A stretch of 28,133 bases of DNA from Microcaldota archaeon (GTDB taxonomy: Archaea > Micrarchaeota > Micrarchaeia > Anstonellales > J096): the NCBI GenBank assembly GCA_026396375.1, contig JAPLWW010000060.1, positions 1 through 28,133 on the forward strand, written 5' to 3'. Made by a program: the position numbers and the translations under genes. The notes beneath the pieces were generated by a model. It was not told the DNA's origin, searched no databases, and worked only from the letters and a program-made list of their open reading frames with translations. Positions 1-6,814 of this stretch are shown piece by piece; within the stretch, counting starts at the first letter, position 1; each line of letters opens with the position of its first letter.

Positions 1-1
1 C

Positions 2-1276
2 GACAGCAGCGCGGATGTCCATCCAGGCGCAAACGAGACATGCGACAATATAGACAACGACTGCAACGCAAACACCTTGGACGGGATAAGCGAATCATGG
101 TACAATGAGCCCACTGAATGCGGAGTGGGGGAATGCGCAAGGACAGGAGTGTTCATCTGCCAAGAAGGATCCCAGTTCAGCACATGCGTTCCTGGAATCG
201 CAACAGAGGAAACATGCGACAGCAGGGACAACAACTGCGACGGAACGATTGACGAGATAAGCAGGAACTGCTCAGACAGCAACAATGGAATATGCGGATT
301 GGGAGCAGAGCTGTGCTCGGGGGGAGAGTGGTCAGGGTGCCCATTGCCCCAGCAGGAGATGTGCAACGGGAAGGATGACGACTGCGACGGGGCAGTGGAC
401 GAGGAGTCCAAGGTCCAGTTCATCTTCAACCAATGGCAGAACTGGGGCAAGCAGGCGAAAATAGACGCGCTGGGAATAGCGCCGGTCGTCTACGCCGACA
501 GCATAGAGGGATCCCCGTTCGCAAGCGGGTCGTTCATACCGGTCAACATGACATATTCCACAACCAACAAGAACGTGCCTGGGCTGGCGATCGACTCGGG
601 CAACGGGTACTTTGACGTATGGCTGTGGGGGAAGAACGACGGGATAACAAAGAAGGCGGTCAACGTGACCATTTACCTTGACGGGATAACGGTAAAGTCC
701 ATATCGAACATCCAGGGGGCGCCATACGAGAGGAACAGGGACGGGAAGGCGAAGTTCGGGGTTCCGGGCCAGGACCAGGTCTGGGTCCAGAGCGGGAACC
801 AGATAAGCTTTGTCGCGACCGTGTCAAGCGCGAACGACGCGTTCAGGGTCTACTACACCAAGAGCGAGTGCACAAGCAATGACGCCGACAATGACGGGAT
901 GCCTGATTACCTTGACATCTGCCCGAGCAGCAAGACCGACGCTGCGATAATCCTTGACAGCAACAACCACTTCGCCGACATCAACATGAACGGCATCTTC
1001 GAGACCAAGAAGAAAGTGGAGAACGTGACCTGCAAGAACGTGACATACAAGATAGGGAAGAAGACCTACACGAAGCTTGAGTGCCACAAGGACTACATCT
1101 GGGTCATCGCCAACAGCGACTACACCCTGCAGGACACCTTCGGGTGCACATGCTCGGACATACTGGCGAAGAAGCCGGGGTCCGACAGGGGCCAGCTCAA
1201 ATACGGGTGCGCGAAGGGAACCTTGGACGACTGGATAACCGAAGTGGGATACGACTGGGGCAACAAGAAGCGCTGA
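2..1276 (+). CDS. Secreted protein with MopE-like metal-binding repeats (5' partial)
   Basis: The reading frame is open from base 2, so the N-terminus lies outside the window; 424 residues are visible. Three Cys/Asp-rich repeats of the type E-x-CD-x-x-DN-x-C(D/N)-x-x-x-DE (near nt 47-88, 212-258 and 356-408) match the putative metal-binding motif of MopE-like extracellular proteins. Near nt 880-930 a DADNDGMPDYLDICP segment resembles a thrombospondin type 3 calcium-binding repeat. Between them is a beta-rich region with an N-V-T sequon. Such repeats occur in secreted or surface proteins with disulfides and bound calcium or copper. The C-terminus is basic and has no membrane anchor. The gene ends in TGA and is followed by T-runs. 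Partner and substrate are unknown; assignment to the repeat family is secure, function is not. Confidence 0.8.
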   Translation, partial: DSSADVHPGANETCDNIDNDCNANTLDGISESWYNEPTECGVGECARTGVFICQEGSQFSTCVPGIATEETCDSRDNNCDGTIDEISRNCSDSNNGICGLGAELCSGGEWSGCPLPQQEMCNGKDDDCDGAVDEESKVQFIFNQWQNWGKQAKIDALGIAPVVYADSIEGSPFASGSFIPVNMTYSTTNKNVPGLAIDSGNGYFDVWLWGKNDGITKKAVNVTIYLDGITVKSISNIQGAPYERNRDGKAKFGVPGQDQVWVQSGNQISFVATVSSANDAFRVYYTKSECTSNDADNDGMPDYLDICPSSKTDAAIILDSNNHFADINMNGIFETKKKVENVTCKNVTYKIGKKTYTKLECHKDYIWVIANSDYTLQDTFGCTCSDILAKKPGSDRGQLKYGCAKGTLDDWITEVGYDWGNKKR

Positions 1277-1284
1277 TCCCCAAC

Positions 1285-1297
1285 TTTTTCATTTTTT
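1285..1297 (+). terminator. T-run terminator after the MopE-like gene
   Basis: Two T-runs (five and six T) begin 9 nt after the stop codon. Oligo-T stretches on the non-template strand are the usual archaeal intrinsic termination signal. There is no hairpin immediately before it. Confidence 0.5.
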
Positions 1298-1352
1298 ATA
1301 ATATCTTGGCTTTGGGGATACCAATTCCCTGCTCTTTATTTATTCTTTCTGT

Positions 1353-1372
1353 AAGGGAACCAAGGTTCCCTT
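1353..1372. repeat. Perfect 8-bp inverted repeat with 4-nt loop
   Basis: AAGGGAAC and GTTCCCTT flank a CAAG loop in the 159-nt gap between the MopE-like gene and the HAD gene. It is not followed by a T-run, so it is not a classical terminator. It lies about 40 nt upstream of the HAD box A and could be an operator or an RNA hairpin from read-through. Confidence 0.45.
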
Positions 1373-1407
1373 TAAGCTCCAACCCTCCTTTCATTTGCAA
1401 AAAGGCT

Positions 1408-1416
1408 CTTAAACTT
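1408..1416 (+). promoter_or_regulatory. Box A promoter for HAD phosphatase gene
   Basis: CTTAAACTT is centred about 25 nt before the ATG at 1436, the spacing expected for an archaeal TATA box driving a leaderless mRNA. No Shine-Dalgarno is seen. Confidence 0.55.
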
Positions 1417-1435
1417 TCATGTTCCATAGCTTCTC

Positions 1436-2149
1436 ATGATCTATGCTGTTGACATCGACGGAACCCTGTTCTTCGAGGGCATAGGCTTGGCTGAAGGCGC
1501 AGTTGACTTCATCCAGCATCTGCATACAAAAGGGCAAGTGTATCTTTTATCAAACAACTCCACCCAGTCAAGGATCCAGATACAGGAAAAGGTCTATCCT
1601 GTTGTGATGGACGAGGACCACATTGTCTCGACATTGGCAATGGTGGAATACACAATAAGGAAGGAGGAGATAGCCAGCGCATACTACATAGGCAATTTCG
1701 TGCTTGAGCAGTACATCATCAATTCAGGGGCAAGGATAGACAGGAACAATGCAGAGGCAGTGTTCATAGGCTATACCCAGAATCCCAAGTTCAGCTCAAT
1801 AACCCTTGCCTCAAGGCTTGTGAAGAACGGGGCAAAGTTCTATTCCTTGGGCAACGACAGCTTCTACCCTGTCTTTGGCAAGCTTACTCCAGGCGTAGGC
1901 TATTTGGAAGGCGCAATAGCGCAGATAACAGGAAAGCAGCCATTGATGCTTGGAAAACCGGGCATCTCAATGCTCAACATGATCTCTGAAAAGGAAAACT
2001 CAAGGGACATAATCATGGTCGGGGACAATCCAGACACTGACATAAGGATGGCCAACTCATTCGGATGCAAAAGCCTGCTGATAGGAAAAAGGGACCCAAG
2101 GGCAACCTATTGCGCAAAGGACCTCAAGGAGGCAATGAAGAAGATCTAA
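1436..2149 (+). CDS. HAD-superfamily phosphatase, NagD/4-nitrophenylphosphatase type
   Basis: The 237-aa protein opens with the HAD motif I D6-I-D8-G-T (nucleophile D6, acid/base D8). Motif II is S39 in LLSNNST, followed by the NagD-type cap domain. The motif III lysine is K174 in LGKPG, and the motif IV acidic residues lie in GDNPDTD (D197, D200, D202). The PGVGYLEGAI and GCKSLLI stretches are typical of the NagD branch, which dephosphorylates small sugar or nucleotide phosphates in the cytoplasm. The exact substrate cannot be read from sequence. The start at 1436 is supported by a box A 25 nt upstream (leaderless). The gene converges on trm1 and their 3' ends overlap by 4 nt. Confidence 0.88.
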   Translation: MIYAVDIDGTLFFEGIGLAEGAVDFIQHLHTKGQVYLLSNNSTQSRIQIQEKVYPVVMDEDHIVSTLAMVEYTIRKEEIASAYYIGNFVLEQYIINSGARIDRNNAEAVFIGYTQNPKFSSITLASRLVKNGAKFYSLGNDSFYPVFGKLTPGVGYLEGAIAQITGKQPLMLGKPGISMLNMISEKENSRDIIMVGDNPDTDIRMANSFGCKSLLIGKRDPRATYCAKDLKEAMKKI

Positions 2150-3207
2150 ACAGAGTCAAAGGCCCTTATCACATCCTCTATCTTTCCTTTGTATTTTATG
2201 CCGTTCCTCTCAAAATGGGTCTTTACTGCCTTGACCCCATTTTCCTTTAGCCTATCAAATAATTTTTCCATTCCGGGGATTCCCCTTTTCTGCATTTTGC
2301 CCAAAGATGAGGTGGTGACGAAAAACGGGGGATATCCCATCTCGCCTTTAATCAGCTTCAATATCTTCTTTTCATCATCTTCAGCTTTTTTTATGCAGGC
2401 ATCAGCTGTTTTCCTGCTGCAAAGGTCCCCAATCCACAATGGCCCTGCATAGTCATAGTATTTTTTCAAGGAACATATCGGCTTTCTTGAAAACTCTACT
2501 CTCACGCCGTCATAATCCCCTGAGAAGACATAGCCAATATTCTTGATGTTCTCGTTTGCCCCATCCGCTCCCTTCCTTAGCTTTAGGATTATCTTCATCT
2601 GGTGCCTGTAATAAAAACAAAGCAAGGGCTCAATCCCGAAGTTAAATTCATGCGCGCTTTCCATTGCCCTCCTTATCAGTATCCTCAATCCTGTCTCATG
2701 GCAGAAGTCGTTGAGCATGGGCTTTGAGTGGTAGTACCTTGGGCATGCGTCTGCCGAGCTTCCGCAAAGCACCGCAGTGTCGGTTGCAGTGGCTGAAAGA
2801 TAGGCTGTTTTCTCGTTCCTCATTGCCCTTATCGCAGAATGGAAATATGGTGAAGGAGAGCCAAAAGGGTCCAGCTCAACGAAGTTGTATTTTCCAGGAT
2901 CAGAATTGATCATGTAATGGATTGCCTCATGCTCAATTGTTTTTCCCTTGATCTTGTGCAGCTTCATATTCTTCCTTATTGCCTTTATCGCATCATGCTC
3001 GGAATCAAGGAAATCGATGCTTTCTATGTTTCTGCATTCCTTTGCATACCTTATCCCCCTTATTCCTGAGGCGGAAAAGGCGTCAAGGACCCTTAACTTA
3101 TCATCTATGGAATCAACAGCCAAGGAAGATAGGGTCCTGCTGAGCTCCATGTGCGGATTGTAGAACACACCATCTGCAAAAAAATCAAGCCCCTTTTCCC
3201 TTATCAT
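2146..3207 (-). CDS. trm1: tRNA (guanine(26)-N2)-dimethyltransferase Trm1
   Basis: Trm1 transfers methyl groups from S-adenosylmethionine to N2 of G26 in tRNA. The 353-aa protein has the Trm1 N-terminal signature FFADGVFYNPHMELSRTL (residues 9-26), the SAM-binding DAFSASGIRGIR (42-53), and the active-site motif ELDPFGSPSPYF (111-122) that corresponds to the D-P-P-Y-type motif of N-methyltransferases. Length is close to other archaeal Trm1 proteins. The ATG at 3207 overlaps the TGA of the upstream thioredoxin-fold gene (ATGA), so the two are probably co-transcribed and translationally coupled. The 3' end overlaps the convergent HAD gene by 4 nt. Confidence 0.93.
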   Translation of the reverse strand: MIREKGLDFFADGVFYNPHMELSRTLSSLAVDSIDDKLRVLDAFSASGIRGIRYAKECRNIESIDFLDSEHDAIKAIRKNMKLHKIKGKTIEHEAIHYMINSDPGKYNFVELDPFGSPSPYFHSAIRAMRNEKTAYLSATATDTAVLCGSSADACPRYYHSKPMLNDFCHETGLRILIRRAMESAHEFNFGIEPLLCFYYRHQMKIILKLRKGADGANENIKNIGYVFSGDYDGVRVEFSRKPICSLKKYYDYAGPLWIGDLCSRKTADACIKKAEDDEKKILKLIKGEMGYPPFFVTTSSLGKMQKRGIPGMEKLFDRLKENGVKAVKTHFERNGIKYKGKIEDVIRAFDSV

Positions 3208-3854
3208 ATGGCATCCATTATCCTGTCCAATAGCATGTCAGGGGCAAGAAGACCATCAAGGGCCAAAACCTTCTTCCCGTTTGCGATTATCACTGTTTTA
3301 GGCACGCTCCTTACGCTGTTTTTGTCCGCCCATTCGCTGAATTCAACTGCCTCGACCCCGCTTCCGGTCACATTCTTGTTAAGTATCGCCATTGCCTGCG
3401 CCAATCTCACTGCGCCAGGGCAATACGGGCATTGCGGAGTTATGAAAACATCCAATCTCAATGGAAAGTCAATCCCCTTTATTTTTGCCTTCAGGTCCTC
3501 GGAAAATTCAACAGTGTCCCCTTTTGATGTTTCCACTATTGTTGAAAGGAAGCCTCCAAACTCATGGCCTGAGGGTATTCCGTAAAATCTCACCTTTCCC
3601 CTGTTCTTGCCTTCAAAGATTATCACTGGGGCCATATCAACTTCATATTTTTTCGCCATGTCCCTGTCTTTCTCAAAATCGTGCTTTTCAAGCTCTATCT
3701 TGTCGGTTGCCTCCCTTATCTCATCAAGCAGCATGTTCAGCTCTCCGGAATACTGGCCTTCGGTGCTGTCGAAAAACACTATCCTTATCCTGCTTTCCAT
3801 GGCCTTCAAAAATTCCCTGACTTCCTTTTTTGTATTGTCGTCCAGCAAACCCAT
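3204..3854 (-). CDS. Protein disulfide oxidoreductase-like protein, two thioredoxin folds
   Basis: The 216-aa protein has the tandem thioredoxin/glutaredoxin architecture of archaeal PDO. The C-terminal unit (about 130-216) has the redox motif C142-P-Y-C145 after VFITP and a cis-proline in SVPK (P185). The N-terminal unit retains the fold pattern (VFFDS, MAPVIIF with P76), but where PDO proteins often carry a first CxxC it reads G33-Q-Y-S36, so this half should be redox-inactive. The family handles cytosolic disulfide exchange or thioredoxin-reductase-linked reduction. It is the first gene of a two-gene operon with trm1 (4-nt overlap). A TAAATTT box lies about 22 nt upstream of the ATG. An alternative name is a glutaredoxin-like protein; the fold is secure, the role inferred. 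Confidence 0.82.
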   Translation of the reverse strand: MGLLDDNTKKEVREFLKAMESRIRIVFFDSTEGQYSGELNMLLDEIREATDKIELEKHDFEKDRDMAKKYEVDMAPVIIFEGKNRGKVRFYGIPSGHEFGGFLSTIVETSKGDTVEFSEDLKAKIKGIDFPLRLDVFITPQCPYCPGAVRLAQAMAILNKNVTGSGVEAVEFSEWADKNSVRSVPKTVIIANGKKVLALDGLLAPDMLLDRIMDAI

Positions 3855-3871
3855 AATAACACCAAAGTGAA

Positions 3872-3879
3872 AAATTTAG
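3872..3879 (-). promoter_or_regulatory. Box A promoter for PDO-like/trm1 operon
   Basis: On the minus strand a TAAATTTT element is centred about 22 nt from the ATG at 3854 with no Shine-Dalgarno, consistent with a leaderless or near-leaderless transcript. Confidence 0.45.
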
Positions 3880-3938
3880 GCACAAGAACATTTTTAACTG
3901 CTCCTTTTTCCTGAAGCGGATTTTCGGCTTCCCCCCAT

Positions 3939-3949
3939 CCTTAAAAACC
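3939..3949 (+). promoter_or_regulatory. Box A promoter for aIF2-beta/aIF1A operon
   Basis: CCTTAAAAACC predicts a start site near 3970. That leaves a short leader containing AGGTG (3974-3978), a Shine-Dalgarno 5 nt before the ATG at 3984. This is one of the few leadered genes in the window. Confidence 0.5.
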
Positions 3950-3983
3950 TAATGCTTATTAACATAGATACTCAGGTGCCTAG

Positions 3984-4391
3984 ATGGAGAATTATGACAA
4001 AATGCTGGAAAACATTTACAGTAAGCTCCAGTCTTCAAAGTCAACTTCAGGCGAAAGATTCGAAATACCTCAATTTGAGGTATTGATTGAGGGGAAGAAC
4101 AAGACCATAATAAAGAACTTCAGGAAGGTCTGCGACACCATAAGGAGGGACCCTGTCATGCTCTCGAAGAACATCTCAAAGGAAGTCGGGGCCCCGGTTG
4201 ACATAGACAACGAAAGGCTGATCATACACAGGAAGGTCTTTCCAATAGTGCTTCAAAAGAAGCTTGATTTTTTTGTCAATGAGTTTGTGATCTGCAAGCA
4301 GTGCGGAAAGCCAGACACCAACATTGCAACAGTTGAGAGAACCAAGATGCTTGTATGCGAAAGCTGCGGCGCAAGAAGGCCGGTGAGATAA
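3984..4391 (+). CDS. eif2b: Translation initiation factor aIF2 subunit beta
   Basis: The beta subunit of the archaeal aIF2 heterotrimer, which brings initiator Met-tRNA to the small ribosomal subunit as a GTP complex. The 135-aa protein has the short N-terminal helix, a central alpha/beta domain (FEVLIEGKNKT...RRDP...SKNISKEVGAP, residues 31-71) and the C-terminal zinc ribbon C104-x2-C107...C125-x2-C128, with RPVR at the end. Length and order are standard. An AGGTG Shine-Dalgarno precedes the ATG by 5 nt. The TAA stop shares its last base with the aIF1A start, so the two initiation factors are translationally coupled. Confidence 0.95.
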   Translation: MENYDKMLENIYSKLQSSKSTSGERFEIPQFEVLIEGKNKTIIKNFRKVCDTIRRDPVMLSKNISKEVGAPVDIDNERLIIHRKVFPIVLQKKLDFFVNEFVICKQCGKPDTNIATVERTKMLVCESCGARRPVR

Positions 4392-4729
4392 TGGGAAGGA
4401 AGGAAAGGGAAAAGAAAGAAGCGGAGATGAAGAGCACTGTTTTCAGGGTAAAGATGCCGAACAAGAGCGAGGAGCAGCTTTTCGGGGTTGTTGTCTCAAC
4501 ATTGGGAGGATCGAGAATGATGGTTTTCTGCGAGGACGGGAAGGAAAGGGTCTGCAGGATACCAGGAAAGATCAAGAACAAGGTCTGGATAAAGGAAGGC
4601 GATTATGTCATTGTCCAGCTTTGGGACACTGAAAAGGACAAGAAAGGGGACATTTACTGGAGATACAGGGACATGGAGGCGAATTTCCTCAAGTCAAGGG
4701 GATACCTGAAGTTCCTAGGCCCTTCTTAG
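4391..4729 (+). CDS. eif1a: Translation initiation factor aIF1A
   Basis: aIF1A binds the A-site region of the small ribosomal subunit during initiation. The 112-aa protein has a basic N-terminal tail (MGRKEREKKEAEMK), then the OB-fold S1-like core with the hallmarks EEQLFGVVVSTLGGSRMMV, CEDGKERVCRIPGKIKNKVWI and GDYVIVQLWDT, followed by DIYWRYRDMEANFLKSRGYL. The start at 4391 overlaps the aIF2-beta stop (TAATG) and gives the usual family length. An upstream in-frame start at 4355 would lie inside the aIF2-beta zinc ribbon. The 3' end overlaps a small opposite-strand gene by 15 nt. Confidence 0.95.
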   Translation: MGRKEREKKEAEMKSTVFRVKMPNKSEEQLFGVVVSTLGGSRMMVFCEDGKERVCRIPGKIKNKVWIKEGDYVIVQLWDTEKDKKGDIYWRYRDMEANFLKSRGYLKFLGPS

Positions 4730-4852
4730 CCTGGTCATCCCCAATATCCTATTTTCTGGTCTTGTTCCGATAAATTCCTTGCTGTCTCCGCTCATCATCT
4801 GCCTTAACCTGTTTACCCTGTTTTCTATCTGCTGAAGCCTGGTCGCTTTCAT
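4715..4852 (-). CDS. Small basic protein of 45 residues, unrecognised
   Basis: This short ORF begins MKATRLQQIENRVNRLRQMM and continues with a segment ending GMTRLRRA. It is strongly basic (9 Arg, 2 Lys), and residues 1-20 can form an amphipathic helix. The main support is positional: a clean box A (ATATATAAAG on the minus strand) is centred 26 nt before this ATG, the leaderless spacing seen at most genes here. A longer form from TTG 4921 would place the box A inside the coding region and is less likely. It converges on aIF1A with a 15-nt 3' overlap. No family was recognised; a nucleic-acid- or ribosome-binding peptide is a guess from charge. Confidence 0.55.
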   Translation of the reverse strand: MKATRLQQIENRVNRLRQMMSGDSKEFIGTRPENRILGMTRLRRA

Positions 4853-4872
4853 GATCCTATTAAGTTTTGGTT

Positions 4873-4882
4873 CTTTATATAT
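4873..4882 (-). promoter_or_regulatory. Box A promoter for the 45-aa gene
   Basis: CTTTATATAT on the plus strand, read as ATATATAAAG on the minus strand, is centred 26 nt from the ATG at 4852. No Shine-Dalgarno is seen. Confidence 0.55.
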
Positions 4883-4941
4883 TTTTTGAATTGAAAAACA
4901 CATATGATCTTTTTCTGCCAATATCTGACAATATCACTACA

Positions 4942-4950
4942 TTTTTAAAT
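4942..4950 (+). promoter_or_regulatory. Box A promoter for carS
   Basis: TTTTTAAAT is centred about 25 nt before the ATG at 4971 but only 15 nt before the in-frame ATG at 4962. For a leaderless mRNA this decides for the downstream start. Confidence 0.5.
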
Positions 4951-4970
4951 TTTAGACATGAATGGTTGTC

Positions 4971-5462
4971 ATGGATTTTGCCCTGGCTTTCCTCATGCTG
5001 GTGTTTCCGGCCTATGCCGCAAACGCGATCCCTGTTCTGCTAGGCGGAGGAATGACATTTGACGATTTGCTTAAGTTGAAGCTGTTCGGGAAAAACAAGA
5101 CAATAAGGGGATTCCTCTCGGGAATAATATTCGGCTCGCTTGCCTCATTGGCGCTTATGCTGTTCCTTCCTGTCCAGATAAGGTTCTCCTATGTGCTTTT
5201 CGGGATATTCTCATCATTGGGCGCGATGCTTGGGGATCTATTAGGGAGCCTGCTGAAAAGGAAGATCGGGATTGCTGAGGGAAAGCAGTTTTTCCTTGAC
5301 CAGATACTCTTCATCGCGGTTGCGCTCTGCTTCGGGTATCTCTTCATTCCGGAAATTTATAACATAACGGTTGTCATCGCGGTGCTCATAGTGACATTTT
5401 TCATGCACATAATATTCAATATCATAGCAAACAAGATAGGAGTGAAGAACGTTCCTTGGTAA
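4971..5462 (+). CDS. carS: CDP-archaeol synthase (CarS, DUF46 family)
   Basis: CarS couples CTP to unsaturated archaetidic-acid precursors to give CDP-archaeol, the branch point of archaeal phospholipid synthesis, at the membrane. The 163-aa protein (start 4971; 166 aa from 4962) has about five hydrophobic segments. It carries the family motifs NAIPVLLGGG near the N-terminus, LFGKNKTIRGF, and GAMLGDLLGSLLKRKIG followed by GKQFFLDQ, which resemble the cytidylyltransferase-like D/K-rich loops of DUF46/CarS. Length is typical. It converges on the NAD kinase gene with only 2 nt between stop codons. Confidence 0.88.
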   Translation: MDFALAFLMLVFPAYAANAIPVLLGGGMTFDDLLKLKLFGKNKTIRGFLSGIIFGSLASLALMLFLPVQIRFSYVLFGIFSSLGAMLGDLLGSLLKRKIGIAEGKQFFLDQILFIAVALCFGYLFIPEIYNITVVIAVLIVTFFMHIIFNIIANKIGVKNVPW

Positions 5463-5464
5463 AA

Positions 5465-6133
5465 TCATAGTTTGCCATAAACTATAGGTTTTCCTTTCCC
5501 AATGATTATCCCATTTCCAATGTCCAGAATCTCATTTCCGTCTATTATGCAGCAGGCCTTTTCAAGCGTCCTTACTGCGATTGGGCAATAGCCGATGACA
5601 ATGCTTTTCCTGTTTTTGCCTATCTCCGCAATCGGGGTTATGCACACCCTGTTTTCCTTCAGTATCGGCCCAAGAAGGGCTTTGTTGTATGCTGTTGATC
5701 CTATCTTTGTGCATACCAGGATCCCGTCGCCGAAGAGCTTCAAGGTCTTATTCCCGCATTTCACCGTTGTGTGGATTGCCCTGAAGTCCCGGTTTCTGAC
5801 AACGATCTCATTGATCGCTGAATATTCCTTTCCATCTATCCTTGTTTTCAGCATGTTCACTGTCTCTGGCTTAGAATCAAGGATTTTATCTATGGATTTC
5901 CAGTTGTTCCTGTTGATCTGGCAGATTCCCGACCTTTTGGATCCTATGCCAACCAATATCCCATCAATCCTCTTCTTGTTGTAAATTATTGTCCCGTCCC
6001 CTCCTATCACTACCGTCGCGCCGCACTTTCCCCTGCATATCACATGCCCCTTGTTTTTCAAGTACCTTTTGACTTCGGGATAAAGCCTTTTCGCCCAATC
6101 CTTTGTGCTGTTGAAAAGAATCTTTATTTTCAT
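5465..6133 (-). CDS. nadK: NAD kinase
   Basis: Phosphorylates NAD to NADP using ATP or polyphosphate in the cytoplasm. The 222-aa protein has the GGDGT motif (44-48), the N-E pair in AINEIVV (108-109), and the conserved loop GDGILVCTKIGSTAYN (135-150). Those are the catalytic and NAD-binding signatures of the family. It is shorter than most bacterial enzymes (about 270-300 aa); the N-terminal ATP-binding half is compact but the key motifs are intact. The ATG at 6133 overlaps the stop of the upstream Nudix gene (ATGA), suggesting a coupled nucleotide-cofactor operon. Confidence 0.92.
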   Translation of the reverse strand: MKIKILFNSTKDWAKRLYPEVKRYLKNKGHVICRGKCGATVVIGGDGTIIYNKKRIDGILVGIGSKRSGICQINRNNWKSIDKILDSKPETVNMLKTRIDGKEYSAINEIVVRNRDFRAIHTTVKCGNKTLKLFGDGILVCTKIGSTAYNKALLGPILKENRVCITPIAEIGKNRKSIVIGYCPIAVRTLEKACCIIDGNEILDIGNGIIIGKGKPIVYGKL

Positions 6134-6762
6134 AGCACCAGCCTTTTGAATATCCCAAGATGCGGGCTTTGGCTAAGGAATTCCATTGCCTTTTCCTTTT
6201 CCAGAAACTCTATCTTCTCAATCTCCCATTTGTCAATCGCCAATGAGCTCAGCTTCATTATGACATCCTCCTCGAGCTCGGTAGTGAACAATATTGCAAG
6301 CAGGACCTCATCTTCCCTGATTATCAGTTCCCTTTTGATTTCCCTGACATCATCAGCTTCCATCCCCAATTCCTCGCTGAGCTCGGCATATGCGCATTCG
6401 ATAGGGTCCTTTTCCCATTCAACCGCAAACCCGTTGAAGCTAAGGCAGTTTTTCCTTGGCACATCTATCAGCTTTCCCATGCCTTCTATCTCAACAACCT
6501 TGTTGGCCTGCTCGGTCAGCAGATATCTGTTTACATTCCTTATCAATCCTATCACTCCAAAGCTTATTGGCTTTTTTCCCAGCTTTCTCAATGCAAGGTA
6601 TGCTGAAAAAGGGGCAAAATAGACGCCTATCTTCTTTCCGTCAATGTATTTCACCAGCCCAAGGTCGTCATCATAGCTGAGCTTTTTCGAGATGTTTTCT
6701 GCAAGGCTCAACGTTTCCTTGTCAAGCTCAGGAGCAGTGGTTTTTCTTACGGAAAATTCCAT
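6130..6762 (-). CDS. Nudix hydrolase domain protein
   Basis: The 210-aa protein carries a Nudix box at residues 111-133 (GFAVEWEKDPIECAYAELSE, then ELG). E115, E127, E130 and E131 and both glycines are in the canonical positions, but the usual Arg is replaced by Ala126. Three of the four box glutamates normally bind the catalytic metal, so activity is likely. The N-terminal 60 residues are not part of the usual fold. Nudix enzymes hydrolyse nucleoside diphosphates linked to another group. Co-location with NAD kinase (4-nt overlap) suggests a dinucleotide or related substrate, but this is inference. The start at 6762 has a shared TTTAAA element 26 nt upstream. Confidence 0.85.
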   Translation of the reverse strand: MEFSVRKTTAPELDKETLSLAENISKKLSYDDDLGLVKYIDGKKIGVYFAPFSAYLALRKLGKKPISFGVIGLIRNVNRYLLTEQANKVVEIEGMGKLIDVPRKNCLSFNGFAVEWEKDPIECAYAELSEELGMEADDVREIKRELIIREDEVLLAILFTTELEEDVIMKLSSLAIDKWEIEKIEFLEKEKAMEFLSQSPHLGIFKRLVL

Positions 6763-6782
6763 GATTCCCTATTCTGCGTTTC

Positions 6783-6792
6783 TTTTTTAAAC
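6783..6792. promoter_or_regulatory. Shared bidirectional box A, Nudix/nadK and DUF475 genes
   Basis: The only TATA-like element in the 52-nt gap contains TTTAAA (6786-6791). Its centre is 26.5 nt from the ATG at 6815 (plus) and 26.5 nt from the ATG at 6762 (minus). Neither gene has a Shine-Dalgarno, so one palindromic core probably serves two leaderless transcripts. Confidence 0.6.
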
Positions 6793-6814
6793 TTATATTT
6801 CCTAATTTAGGGCA

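Noticed and set aside
4355..4390. Upstream in-frame extension of aIF1A
   Set aside because: It lies within the aIF2-beta zinc-ribbon coding sequence and gives an N-terminus foreign to the family; the ATG at 4391 coupled to the aIF2-beta stop gives the normal length.
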